A stretch of DNA of 64,000 nt, from positions 1-64,000 of the forward strand of contig JAAVDN010000009.1 in the NCBI GenBank assembly GCA_014801785.1. The letters run 5' to 3'. The number at the start of each line of letters is the position of its first letter. The first letter of the stretch is position 1. The position numbers were made by a program, and so were the translations under genes. Of the stretch, positions 9,881 through 17,863 are shown in pieces. The notes beneath the pieces were generated by a model. It did not search any database, was not told the DNA's origin, and was given only the letters and a program-made list of their open reading frames with translations. The stretch comes from Bacteroides sp. (GTDB lineage: Bacteria; Bacteroidota; Bacteroidia; Bacteroidales; Muribaculaceae).

Positions 9881-10216
9881 TTATCGCCGGTTGTCCGGAT
9901 CCCAGCCGAAGCAGACCATAACAAAGCCGAAAAGAAATCCAAGAAAAACCAAGGACATCAGACCACTTACCACCTTATCCCAAAAAGGTTGATCCTCAAA
10001 AACGAGGAAACCACCACAAAAGAAGTACCATATCCATCCGATAGCATACAGTACCAAAACCAGGACGCCGAGACCGATAAGGCCCATGATGCAATACATC
10101 ACTATCTTGGAAATCTTCTTTTCAGTGCTTCCTTCCGGCGCCGATTCCTCTACCTGGTTAAAGATGTGATATAGAATACCGCAAACAAGATATGCGGCCA
10201 ATATTATCCAGCCCAT
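9881..10216 (-). CDS. membrane protein with several TM segments
   Basis: hydrophobic stretches MGWIILAAYLVCGIL, YCIMGLIGLGVLVLVLYAIGWIWYFF, LMSLVFLGFLFGFVMVCF. Confidence 0.7.
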   Translation of the reverse strand: MGWIILAAYLVCGILYHIFNQVEESAPEGSTEKKISKIVMYCIMGLIGLGVLVLVLYAIGWIWYFFCGGFLVFEDQPFWDKVVSGLMSLVFLGFLFGFVMVCFGWDPDNRR

Positions 10217-10217
10217 A

Positions 10218-10607
10218 TTATTCGATTAAGTTTTCGTAAATACATCTCATGCAACAGTCACCAATGGCTTCTGACTCCAGACGAGCGATTACTTCAGGAT
10301 CCTCATGGCTACCCCATTCACGGAACAGTCTCATGGATTTTCTCTTTTTGAGATAGGTGCCGAAACACTCCAGTTGATTATGTTTCAGTTTGAAAGAAAT
10401 TGTGACGCGGTTCCCATTATTGTCAAGCCAAAAGACACGTTGATTCTGAAGAAATACAGCCACACTGAATGGCACTGTATCCGGGGATAACCCCATCTTC
10501 CGCAACATAATCTTTCCTTCATTGTGGTCTCCGAAGAATCCTCTTATAAGTTCATTGATGTAAAAACCCTTTACTCTGGTTGAATCATTGGTTTGTTTCT
10601 TTTTCAT
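10218..10607 (-). CDS. hypothetical protein
   Basis: ORF track. Confidence 0.6.
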   Translation of the reverse strand: MKKKQTNDSTRVKGFYINELIRGFFGDHNEGKIMLRKMGLSPDTVPFSVAVFLQNQRVFWLDNNGNRVTISFKLKHNQLECFGTYLKKRKSMRLFREWGSHEDPEVIARLESEAIGDCCMRCIYENLIE

Positions 10608-10626
10608 TATTATTTATTGACGATAC

Positions 10627-11046
10627 TCACTGTTGGTCATCAATATTGTCATAGACCCACTCTGCAATTTCACAGGTTTCAGGATGTATGCAACAAAGGA
10701 GGTCTGCAAGGTAATCACCTGATGTCTCTGAAGTATAGAGTTCCACTTTGTCTATCATGCCGGAATCAGTATCATCGTACCATTTGATGAAGAAGCAGAC
10801 TCCGACATAATCTCCTTCAGTTTCCATGTGGCTTCTGTCAAGTTCGACCTCACACGATATAATAGTGCAGTCATCCTCATATTCCACATCACGGTCATAT
10901 TTCTGAAGTTGGCCCCATAACTCATCAAAAGATTTGGAGCATGAGGTGGCTTCCTGAATGGGCTTTTTAGCCTCTTCATAAGCTTCTCGATTAAAGTTGG
11001 CATTGAACAGTTTTTGCTGTTCTGGCGTGAGCTTAATCTCTTTCAT
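10627..11046 (-). CDS. hypothetical protein
   Basis: ORF track; start moved to MKEIKLTPEQQ. Confidence 0.6.
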   Translation of the reverse strand: MKEIKLTPEQQKLFNANFNREAYEEAKKPIQEATSCSKSFDELWGQLQKYDRDVEYEDDCTIISCEVELDRSHMETEGDYVGVCFFIKWYDDTDSGMIDKVELYTSETSGDYLADLLCCIHPETCEIAEWVYDNIDDQQ

Positions 11047-11404
11047 ATATTCCTCTACTGTATTCATTAGATAAATCAAATATACGATCAAGTGCAAAAC
11101 GCATTTGTTCCGCATATTCGTATAATTCTTCCTTAGATAATTCTTTACGCTGCCAAGGCAACATGTCCTGATACCAACACACATCGGTCTCTTCCGTAAT
11201 AAGGCCCAACCTCTCCCAATCTGTTGGCTTATCTTCTGGTAGAACATCCCTCCAAAAATTAATTTTATCGCCAGGGAGATATTCTTTACCGAGACTTGTT
11301 TTCCGAGCCTGTTCTTTGGCAAGCATTAAGGCTTTATCTTCAGACCGAGCATTGACCTCTATCTCTTTCCAGTATGTTTCAACTATCTTAAATGTCCGTT
11401 TCAT
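11033..11404 (-). CDS. hypothetical protein
   Basis: ORF track. Confidence 0.6.
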   Translation of the reverse strand: MKRTFKIVETYWKEIEVNARSEDKALMLAKEQARKTSLGKEYLPGDKINFWRDVLPEDKPTDWERLGLITEETDVCWYQDMLPWQRKELSKEELYEYAEQMRFALDRIFDLSNEYSRGIYERD

Positions 11405-11673
11405 ATATTTATCTCTGTCGTTTGTCTTACTTCCCCTGAGTACCGATGGGCACGGAGTCCGCGAACAAAACTTTCAGCTGGGATCTGTTTAAGCACCTTC
11501 TCAGAATATGTTGTTACCACATATTCCGCTATTGTTATATTGTAGAAGCAACAGTTGGTCTTGGCCTTTTTACAAGGACGATTGCTTGTGGTAAAAGGGC
11601 ACTCCTTACAACATTCTTTCAGTCGGATTGTGAGATTCTCGTGATACGCTTCCCCAGCACTACTCTGATTCAT
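11401..11673 (-). CDS. hypothetical Cys-rich protein
   Basis: CCKECPFTTSNRPCKKAKTNCCF. Confidence 0.6.
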   Translation of the reverse strand: MNQSSAGEAYHENLTIRLKECCKECPFTTSNRPCKKAKTNCCFYNITIAEYVVTTYSEKVLKQIPAESFVRGLRAHRYSGEVRQTTEINI

Positions 11674-11852
11674 ACGTTTATGACTTTAGAGTATCGTAGA
11701 GTGCCGTTATAACCGCGCCGTCTCAATTCGGCAAAGAGGTTATCATCTGTGAAGTCGGCGAGAGTGAGAGTGGCTTTGTTGCCTTGCTGGGGAATGTAAT
11801 CTTCCGGACGGGTTTCAGATGTTGATTTGGTAGTGCCCTTTTTAGCTGCCAT
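11670..11852 (-). CDS. hypothetical protein
   Basis: ORF track. Confidence 0.5.
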   Translation of the reverse strand: MAAKKGTTKSTSETRPEDYIPQQGNKATLTLADFTDDNLFAELRRRGYNGTLRYSKVINV

Positions 11853-11864
11853 GTTATTTAGATA

Positions 11865-12803
11865 TTAGAGGGTTGAACGATAGTTTTCCAGATACTCCAG
11901 AATGTCGATCAGAGTTTCTGTATAGATATTTTCTCCGGCATTAGAAACTGGAGCGTCACAGTAGGTGGCGAATGTGATATAGAACTCCCGATCATTGTCT
12001 GCGATACCGATTGTGTCCGGCAATACTGATGTCGGGCCGGAGTCCTTTTCATAACAGATGTCGGGGTTTTCGTGACCAGTAATGTCATCCCAGAGGATTG
12101 TACGAGTCTTGGTTTGTTCACAGATGTCTTTGACAGTATAGAAAATGCTCTCGATGACCTCAGTGCGAATATTATACACACGCTCTGAATACTGGGAGTG
12201 GTAGGTCTGCTTAACGATTTTTATCCCCTTCAGCTCTTGTCTCAGGAGGTCAATTAGGCCCTTCACATTGTCCTTACATTCCTCCATATCGGCTATGAGG
12301 TCTTTCAGGTCATCAGGAGCGCCGTTTTTACCATGACCGTCCGGGCCTATCCACAGAGCTGTCTCTTCGTAGGGGTCATAACTGTTATAATACCCCTCAA
12401 CTGCATTAATAAACTCATCTGCATCTCCAGTCTCACACTCGACATAGAAACCGAAGTCCTGGCCGGCATTAGAATACTTGGAAAGATAGAGATCTACCTT
12501 ATCGTAGTTCTCACTGTGATTATGAACGCCCCAATCATCATCTTCGGCTATTGCTGTGACGCGATTGACAAATTCCTCAATGCGCTTTCTACGGAGTCCG
12601 AGGTCTTGAAGCTCCCAGGCTTCAACCTCTACTTCGGAAACGCCATTGCTGATTAGAATGATGGTGTCATCATAGAGACCTTTATCCGGGTCATCGGGAT
12701 TTCTCTTGATTTCAAGCACTTTGTAAGCACCTGAAGTTTTGTTTTCGGGATCTGACCACCAGACCTCTTTCCCATTAAAAAGGGTATTTGTGTTGTCGCT
12801 CAT
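11865..12803 (-). CDS. acidic hypothetical protein
   Basis: ORF track, D/E rich. Confidence 0.65.
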   Translation of the reverse strand: MSDNTNTLFNGKEVWWSDPENKTSGAYKVLEIKRNPDDPDKGLYDDTIILISNGVSEVEVEAWELQDLGLRRKRIEEFVNRVTAIAEDDDWGVHNHSENYDKVDLYLSKYSNAGQDFGFYVECETGDADEFINAVEGYYNSYDPYEETALWIGPDGHGKNGAPDDLKDLIADMEECKDNVKGLIDLLRQELKGIKIVKQTYHSQYSERVYNIRTEVIESIFYTVKDICEQTKTRTILWDDITGHENPDICYEKDSGPTSVLPDTIGIADNDREFYITFATYCDAPVSNAGENIYTETLIDILEYLENYRSTL

Positions 12804-12818
12804 TGTTTTTGTATGATT

Positions 12819-13133
12819 TTAGTTTACTAAACTTACTGCTTGAAAGAGTAATGAAAAATTGGGTTTTTCATTTTCAAAAACCTCAGAAATGCAGTATATA
12901 TCTGTACCGATAGTAACATAGGCTCTTTCTCTGATATTGAGATTCATCGGTATCATTATTCCTTCCCGATACTTTAATCTGAGTTGATGATCCAGAATGT
13001 TTGATACGTTATGTGCCAGCATATTAAAGGTCACTGCATTTTCCAACACTCCATAAGAGTTATGGAAAAATTGAGGAATCATCGTATGAGTGCCGTCCTC
13101 AGATATTCTGATGATTTTTAAAATCTTATCCAT
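12819..13133 (-). CDS. hypothetical protein
   Basis: ORF track. Confidence 0.6.
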   Translation of the reverse strand: MDKILKIIRISEDGTHTMIPQFFHNSYGVLENAVTFNMLAHNVSNILDHQLRLKYREGIMIPMNLNIRERAYVTIGTDIYCISEVFENEKPNFSLLFQAVSLVN

Positions 13134-13377
13134 TATTTTTCAATTTTTAAGGTAGTTGGAATATCACCTATTTTGAGACGCATACCGGCTATAGCCTCCA
13201 TCGCATCTTCTATACTAAGTGATGAGGACATTAGGCATGGCATACCATGATCACCAACTGGGTCAGTGTAAATAAACTCTGCACCAGACCCATCACTAAA
13301 TAAAGTGATGGACTGGATTTTGCAGACGTTATAGGCTTCGCGGATTTTACGGATTATACGTTTTCAGGTATATTCAT
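13133..13377 (-). pseudogene. hypothetical protein interrupted by an apparent 1-nt frameshift near its start
   Basis: ATGAATATACCTGAAAACGTATAA stops in frame; adding one A to the A4 run gives MNIPEKRIIRKIREAYNVCKIQSITLFSDGSGAEFIYTDPVGDHGMPCLMSSSLSIEDAMEAIAGMRLKIGDIPTTLKIEK. Confidence 0.5.
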
Positions 13378-13622
13378 CCATTGGGTTGTGATTTTAGAAT
13401 ATTCATTAACTTTGCGAAAGAATAAGTGCCTTTAAGCTCTCCGATATCTTCTCGATGACGGAGTTTAACTTCCCATTTATGGACGATAGTGCTATTATAA
13501 TCAATTTCTGGATATAATTCTTTATCGCCCATAAATGACATCAATTTGACAGTGGCGAGTTGGCTGTCAAATAAGGTTTGAGCTTCCTTATCAGTAGCCT
13601 TTAATATAAAATCGCTTTCCAT
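13374..13622 (-). CDS. hypothetical protein
   Basis: ORF track. Confidence 0.6.
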   Translation of the reverse strand: MESDFILKATDKEAQTLFDSQLATVKLMSFMGDKELYPEIDYNSTIVHKWEVKLRHREDIGELKGTYSFAKLMNILKSQPNG

Positions 13623-13640
13623 CTTTTTGTATTTGAAGTT

Positions 13641-14672
13641 TTACTTGCACCATTCTCTCTGCTTGGCTTCGATGTCGATATGGTTGGCGATCAAAAAGTC
13701 TTTCAGGACTCCGAAGAGCTTGTAGCCCTCAAAATCCTTGTCACTTACCAGATAGTTAAGATAAGCGATTGAAGCCTCCTGATTCATCTTCGGGAACACA
13801 CAGTCATGGAAGAGGATGAGGTTCTTCAATGTGAAGAAAGCACCGGCACCCTTATAGGCATCTTTGAAAGCCTTGGACTGCTCCATATCAAAGAACAGAC
13901 AGGTGGTTTTGACAGCCTGATAGAAGTTTGCGGCTGCCTTATGAAGTGCGCCGGGATTGCGGGTATTCTTGATTGATTTTACCAGTTTTTCAAGCGGAGC
14001 ATACACCTTTGTCTGAAGATCATCAACAAAGATGTCAGTGCCATCCAGACGGACGTAAGGAACACCTTTGCAACGGCGAATACGGAGCTTTCCGACAATC
14101 TCTTTAACGAGCTTGATATAGTCGGTTGCCATCTGGATTACCACGCCTCTGTTAAACCAGCGGTTACGTTCCGCATAGTTCTCTGGGTCATTGTTGAAGA
14201 GCTTGACCTGAACGCGCAGTTCTTCAACCACCATTTCCCACTGGTATTTGTAACCCTTACGGCGAAGAGCGGCAGTAAAACTGATAGGCTTGCCGGTCTT
14301 ATAGTCTTTTTCAGTCAGCATGTGAAAGACCTGAGCCATGATCCAGCGACGGAACAAACGGCGGTCAGGAATAGTACGGCTGGCTTTGATTGCTGCGAAT
14401 ATCGGGTCATCATCAGGAACTACTGAGAATTGACCATCATTGAGACGGCCGACCTCATAAGCACCGTTTGTGCCGCGAATAGAGAAGAGGTTGGCTACGT
14501 TGACACCGGCACTGCGGAGGGCTTCGATTTTGGCCTCTGCATCATTGAGTTTCTTGGCCGGGAATGTGGCGACGGGGATTGCAGCGACAGGGGCTATTAC
14601 TGCTACGACTTCAGGTGCGTTGATCTTGATGTTAGTGCCACACTTAGGGCATTTTACACTCAGTTTCTTCAT
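13641..14672 (-). CDS. hypothetical protein with N-terminal CPKC motif
   Basis: MKKLSVKCPKCGTNIKINAPE; 343 aa. Confidence 0.65.
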   Translation of the reverse strand: MKKLSVKCPKCGTNIKINAPEVVAVIAPVAAIPVATFPAKKLNDAEAKIEALRSAGVNVANLFSIRGTNGAYEVGRLNDGQFSVVPDDDPIFAAIKASRTIPDRRLFRRWIMAQVFHMLTEKDYKTGKPISFTAALRRKGYKYQWEMVVEELRVQVKLFNNDPENYAERNRWFNRGVVIQMATDYIKLVKEIVGKLRIRRCKGVPYVRLDGTDIFVDDLQTKVYAPLEKLVKSIKNTRNPGALHKAAANFYQAVKTTCLFFDMEQSKAFKDAYKGAGAFFTLKNLILFHDCVFPKMNQEASIAYLNYLVSDKDFEGYKLFGVLKDFLIANHIDIEAKQREWCK

Positions 14673-14690
14673 TTTGATATTATTTTAATG

Positions 14691-15152
14691 TTATTTATTT
14701 TCAGTTTTAGGTTCGACCCATTCTTTAAGAATAATGAGGTCTTTCACGTTAGGGCTTTGCCAGAACCATTTGTCCTTGGCAAATTCATCCCATTTCAGAG
14801 AGCCGTTCAAAATCATTATCAGAACATAAAGTTCCAACTTAATCTGAGCTGTTTCCCTTGGCTCTCCATAAAGCATATCATCATCTGTCAGTTCGTGTTC
14901 TGGAAGAGCGTTAAAGTATCTGTACCTTTTGTTATCGCTTCTTTCAGAGGGCAAGCTGTGCTGATAGCGGAGAAACAGTTGAGTGATGGTTAACAGAGGG
15001 TCAAGGGAGGCTTCAAGTCCCAATTCACCTTCATATTCACCATTCTTGATGACATATTTGCCATCAATTTTTAGACTCCTTTGCTGAAAGTCAATATGGA
15101 ACTTTGCTCCATTTTGAACTTTTGCTATTGCTTCATAATAGATGGTTTGCAT
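14691..15152 (-). CDS. hypothetical protein
   Basis: ORF track. Confidence 0.6.
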   Translation of the reverse strand: MQTIYYEAIAKVQNGAKFHIDFQQRSLKIDGKYVIKNGEYEGELGLEASLDPLLTITQLFLRYQHSLPSERSDNKRYRYFNALPEHELTDDDMLYGEPRETAQIKLELYVLIMILNGSLKWDEFAKDKWFWQSPNVKDLIILKEWVEPKTENK

Positions 15153-15189
15153 TTGATTTGTTAGTTAAAAAATTATAATCTCATTGGCT

Positions 15190-15318
15190 TGGCACATTTC
15201 TTTACTGAGTCGATTGTAGAGCTTGGATAGACTGGTACCGAATCGACAAAGCCAGGTGGTTAACCTGGCTTTGTCGCTTTTGGATCCAGTATTACATCCA
15301 GCTCTTTATAAATTGCCA
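15190..15318 (-). ncRNA. array unit A (most RT-distal)
   Basis: 13-bp apical stem CGACAAAGCCAGG/CCTGGCTTTGTCG (15244-15276); core 15190-15214; outer TGGCA/TGCCA; middle GAGCTtGGAT/ATCCAGCTC. Confidence 0.75.
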
Positions 15319-15352
15319 GTCTTGATTATGTTCCTTTGTGCTGAGGTTGTAT

Positions 15353-15508
15353 AGTTCTCAAAAACAATGATGCGTTTCTTTATTGTACTGATGGAATCCA
15401 GACGGATGACTCAGGTAGAACCGGCGTGAGAGCCTGATAAGGATTGAAACGCCGGTTCTACCTGAGTCATATTGACAATCTGGATGACTGAATTTTGCTT
15501 TCTTGAAC
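15353..15508 (-). ncRNA. array unit B
   Basis: 22-bp perfect stem ATGACTCAGGTAGAACCGGCGT (15406-15427) / 15449-15470; core 15368-15392; weaker outer GTTC/GAAC. Confidence 0.7.
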
Positions 15509-15536
15509 CATAATGTCGCATTACTAAGCTACTGAA

Positions 15537-15649
15537 GATGATGTGGTATATTTCTTTAGCTGTCTGATGTCGGGGCTTTATGGCTGCCGCTGGAGGGTAG
15601 GTATGGCCTACAGCGGCAGCTTAATGAAGCCCAAACTAAATTTATCATC
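15537..15649 (-). ncRNA. array unit C
   Basis: GCTGCCGCTG/CAGCGGCAGC and GGGCTT/GAAGCCC stems; core 15544-15568; TTTAG/CTAAA and GATGAT/ATCATC outer stems. Confidence 0.75.
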
Positions 15650-15691
15650 TCTCAGGTTGCCGCCATATACTTGGCTTATAATATCTGTCAT

Positions 15692-15822
15692 GTCAGTGAT
15701 ATGTCGCTTTATTAGTTTGATATTCTACAGAATATCTCAGATGGGCCAGTGAAAGTCATCTCTGACAAGAGATGATGGAACTTGGCCCATCTTGGCATCT
15801 TCTGTATAATTAAATGATTGAC
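15692..15822 (-). ncRNA. array unit D
   Basis: AGATGGGCCA/TGGCCCATCT and TCATCTCT-GACA-AGAGATGA; core 15697-15721; TTTATTA/TAATtAAA and GTCA/TGAC outer stems. Confidence 0.72.
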
Positions 15823-15860
15823 CCTTCAGATAAGACCGCATATTCGGTAATTGATAGTCA

Positions 15861-15982
15861 GACAATATCGTGTGTTACTTTAGATGTTCGATGTCAGAAG
15901 GATCCTGCCATACTGTTGGCCACGGAAAGCGATAGCTCCTGGCCCACAGTAGGGTTGTTGATCCTTCACTGAAAAGATTGTC
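15861..15982 (-). ncRNA. array unit E (RT-proximal)
   Basis: GAAGGATC/GATCCTTC plus inner ACTGTTGGCC/GGCCCACAGT; core 15868-15892; CTTT/AAAG and GACAAT/ATTGTC outer stems. Confidence 0.75.
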
Positions 15983-16020
15983 GTTCTATCAGTCATTGCA
16001 CACTCAATCTATACTTTATA

Positions 16021-17292
16021 TCATTTTCGATTAAGATTGGCCACCAGAGTCTTATAGACTTCTTTACTGGTGTGGAGAGCATTTTGCATACATCCCAGAG
16101 TATAGTAGCCTGGAAGCGTTTTGTCGGTTTTAATACGATTTGCCTTTACATTCCGACCAAGGCCACGCTGAATACAGCAATCAGGATTATTTGCTACATA
16201 ACCCAGACCACCAACTTTTGTTTTGCCGGTCATCACTGCTCGCAAGCAGTCCGCAACAAACACAGAGAGTATCTGAATGTCTTTATTTACATTGATGACC
16301 GGGAGAACCTGAGTGGCCCAGCTATATTCGCCATTGCCGATATACAGATAATTATTCACCTGATTGATGGCTCTATTGTAGCTTTTACTCTCAGCACGAA
16401 TTGTCCGTGCCTCAATTTCCTTTTGAAAGGCTTTGATTCTTGTGGAACTGAGTGAAATGGAAGCTCCTTTGATAGAAAATCCGAGAAACTTGAACCAACG
16501 AGTGTGTGTCAAATACTCAATCTTTTTAGGATTAAGCGTCATTTCTCGCATTGCAACTTCTTCAGACATAATTTCCATTGCTCTTATATAATCTGGTCCT
16601 ACAAACAGGGCGTCATCAGAATAGCGGACATATTCACCATCCAGCTTGCTCAGTCGCTCATCCAGACTAAACATTACCACGTTGGCTAACCAAGAGGCTA
16701 CTGAGCAACCTTGTTTGAGGGACTGGTAGGATTTCTGGAGATTGCCGTCTGCATCAAAATACCAGTCGGAATGATAATATTTGCGAAGTACATCTATGAT
16801 AGCTGAATGACCATATTTGGCTTCAACTTTATCAAAGGCTTCATCAATAAACCGAATGGGTACCGAGTCGAAATATTTGCTGAAGTCAGATTTCCATCCG
16901 ATAATCTCACCCTTTGTCTCACAAATTTTCCGAGATATTTCTTTCACGATCTTGCCACATCCAATACCTTTTTGGTAGGACTGGCAAGCCGGATGAATCA
17001 TCTCTGGCATAAGTTCAAACAAGAGGTCATTGGCAATGCTGAGAAATACGCGGTCAACCGGCTCATTGATATAGACGGTTCGGAAATCTCCGTTATCTTT
17101 TGGAATCTGTGCTGTATGGGGCGGAGCAATTTCATACTTACCATCCCGAATAACAGCATACATGGCGGCCCTGGTCTCAGGTTTGGTAAGCTGGTAGAGA
17201 TGGGCTTTATTGATATGTTTCCCGACACCCTTGTCAATGGCATACGTCCAGCGTTTGATGTCGAAGAACATCTCTAATATTTTATCATTCAT
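16021..17292 (-). CDS. reverse transcriptase (RVT_1-like), class uncertain
   Basis: 423 aa; IPKDNGDFRTVYI, GWKSDFSKYFDSVP, SLKQGCSVASWLANVV, EYVRYSDDALFVG (catalytic YSDD), FKFLGFSIKG; no retron VTG motif and no DGR-type GxxxSQ motif seen. Confidence 0.9.
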   Translation of the reverse strand: MNDKILEMFFDIKRWTYAIDKGVGKHINKAHLYQLTKPETRAAMYAVIRDGKYEIAPPHTAQIPKDNGDFRTVYINEPVDRVFLSIANDLLFELMPEMIHPACQSYQKGIGCGKIVKEISRKICETKGEIIGWKSDFSKYFDSVPIRFIDEAFDKVEAKYGHSAIIDVLRKYYHSDWYFDADGNLQKSYQSLKQGCSVASWLANVVMFSLDERLSKLDGEYVRYSDDALFVGPDYIRAMEIMSEEVAMREMTLNPKKIEYLTHTRWFKFLGFSIKGASISLSSTRIKAFQKEIEARTIRAESKSYNRAINQVNNYLYIGNGEYSWATQVLPVINVNKDIQILSVFVADCLRAVMTGKTKVGGLGYVANNPDCCIQRGLGRNVKANRIKTDKTLPGYYTLGCMQNALHTSKEVYKTLVANLNRK

Positions 17293-17539
17293 AGACTGTT
17301 TCTTTTGTTATGGTGATTTCATAGGATTCATAAAAATCTCCATTTTCATAAGCAAAGAAATGATCTTCCTCATCAGTCTCAATACTGTCAAGAGACCATC
17401 CGGGTTTATTGAGAATGTCATCTCGTTCAGATTTCAATGCTGCTTTCGCACCTTCCATTGTTGCCCACAGAGTATGTGAAGAATAGTTGTCAGAAGGTCG
17501 GTTCCCTTCATATTCAACTTGCACACTATACACTTCCAT
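17285..17539 (-). CDS. hypothetical protein, stop overlaps RT start
   Basis: ORF track; start moved to MEVYSVQVEYEGN. Confidence 0.55.
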   Translation of the reverse strand: MEVYSVQVEYEGNRPSDNYSSHTLWATMEGAKAALKSERDDILNKPGWSLDSIETDEEDHFFAYENGDFYESYEITITKETVYE

Positions 17540-17543
17540 AGCT

Positions 17544-17858
17544 TTAGAATAAAGATTTTTCACCATTGTAGTTCTGGACAACCCATTCCAGCAAAAGCCG
17601 ACGGTTATTATTGTCAAGCTCCGCATAGAACTTTGTCATATATGTATCAGGATCCTGAGAACGGGTGGCGTGGTTCCATTTCTCCAACATGTGACTGATA
17701 TGGCACGTCCATTTTACTTCTTTTAGAAACTCAGGTACATAAGGAGTAACCGACACACCACCGGGAGTAGTAAAAGTCATTGGAACTACCTTATAGTTCC
17801 AGCCATGAAACATCCACTTGTTGATGGCGATCATAGCAATTTTTAATTCTTCAGTCAT
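17544..17858 (-). CDS. hypothetical protein
   Basis: ORF track. Confidence 0.6.
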   Translation of the reverse strand: MTEELKIAMIAINKWMFHGWNYKVVPMTFTTPGGVSVTPYVPEFLKEVKWTCHISHMLEKWNHATRSQDPDTYMTKFYAELDNNNRRLLLEWVVQNYNGEKSLF

Positions 17859-17863
17859 AACTG

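Larger units (their letters stand above)
15190..15982 (-). ncRNA. tandem array of five structured RNA units 3' of the RT gene
   Basis: five CTTTA cores (plus coordinates 15200, 15378, 15554, 15707, 15878), each next to a long inverted repeat; no credible ORF. Confidence 0.8.

Noticed and set aside
15543-15752. plus-strand ORF inside the RT array
   Set aside because: Low-complexity ORF opposite to operon direction, spanning hairpins C and D; structure explains the region better.
15190-15982. CRISPR array
   Set aside because: The conserved 25-nt core is not an identical direct repeat, spacing is ~150-180 nt, and there are no cas genes.
16021-17292. group II intron or retron RT
   Set aside because: No maturase/HNH C-terminus or intron domain V seen, no VTG motif and no single msr-msd with a1/a2 repeat.
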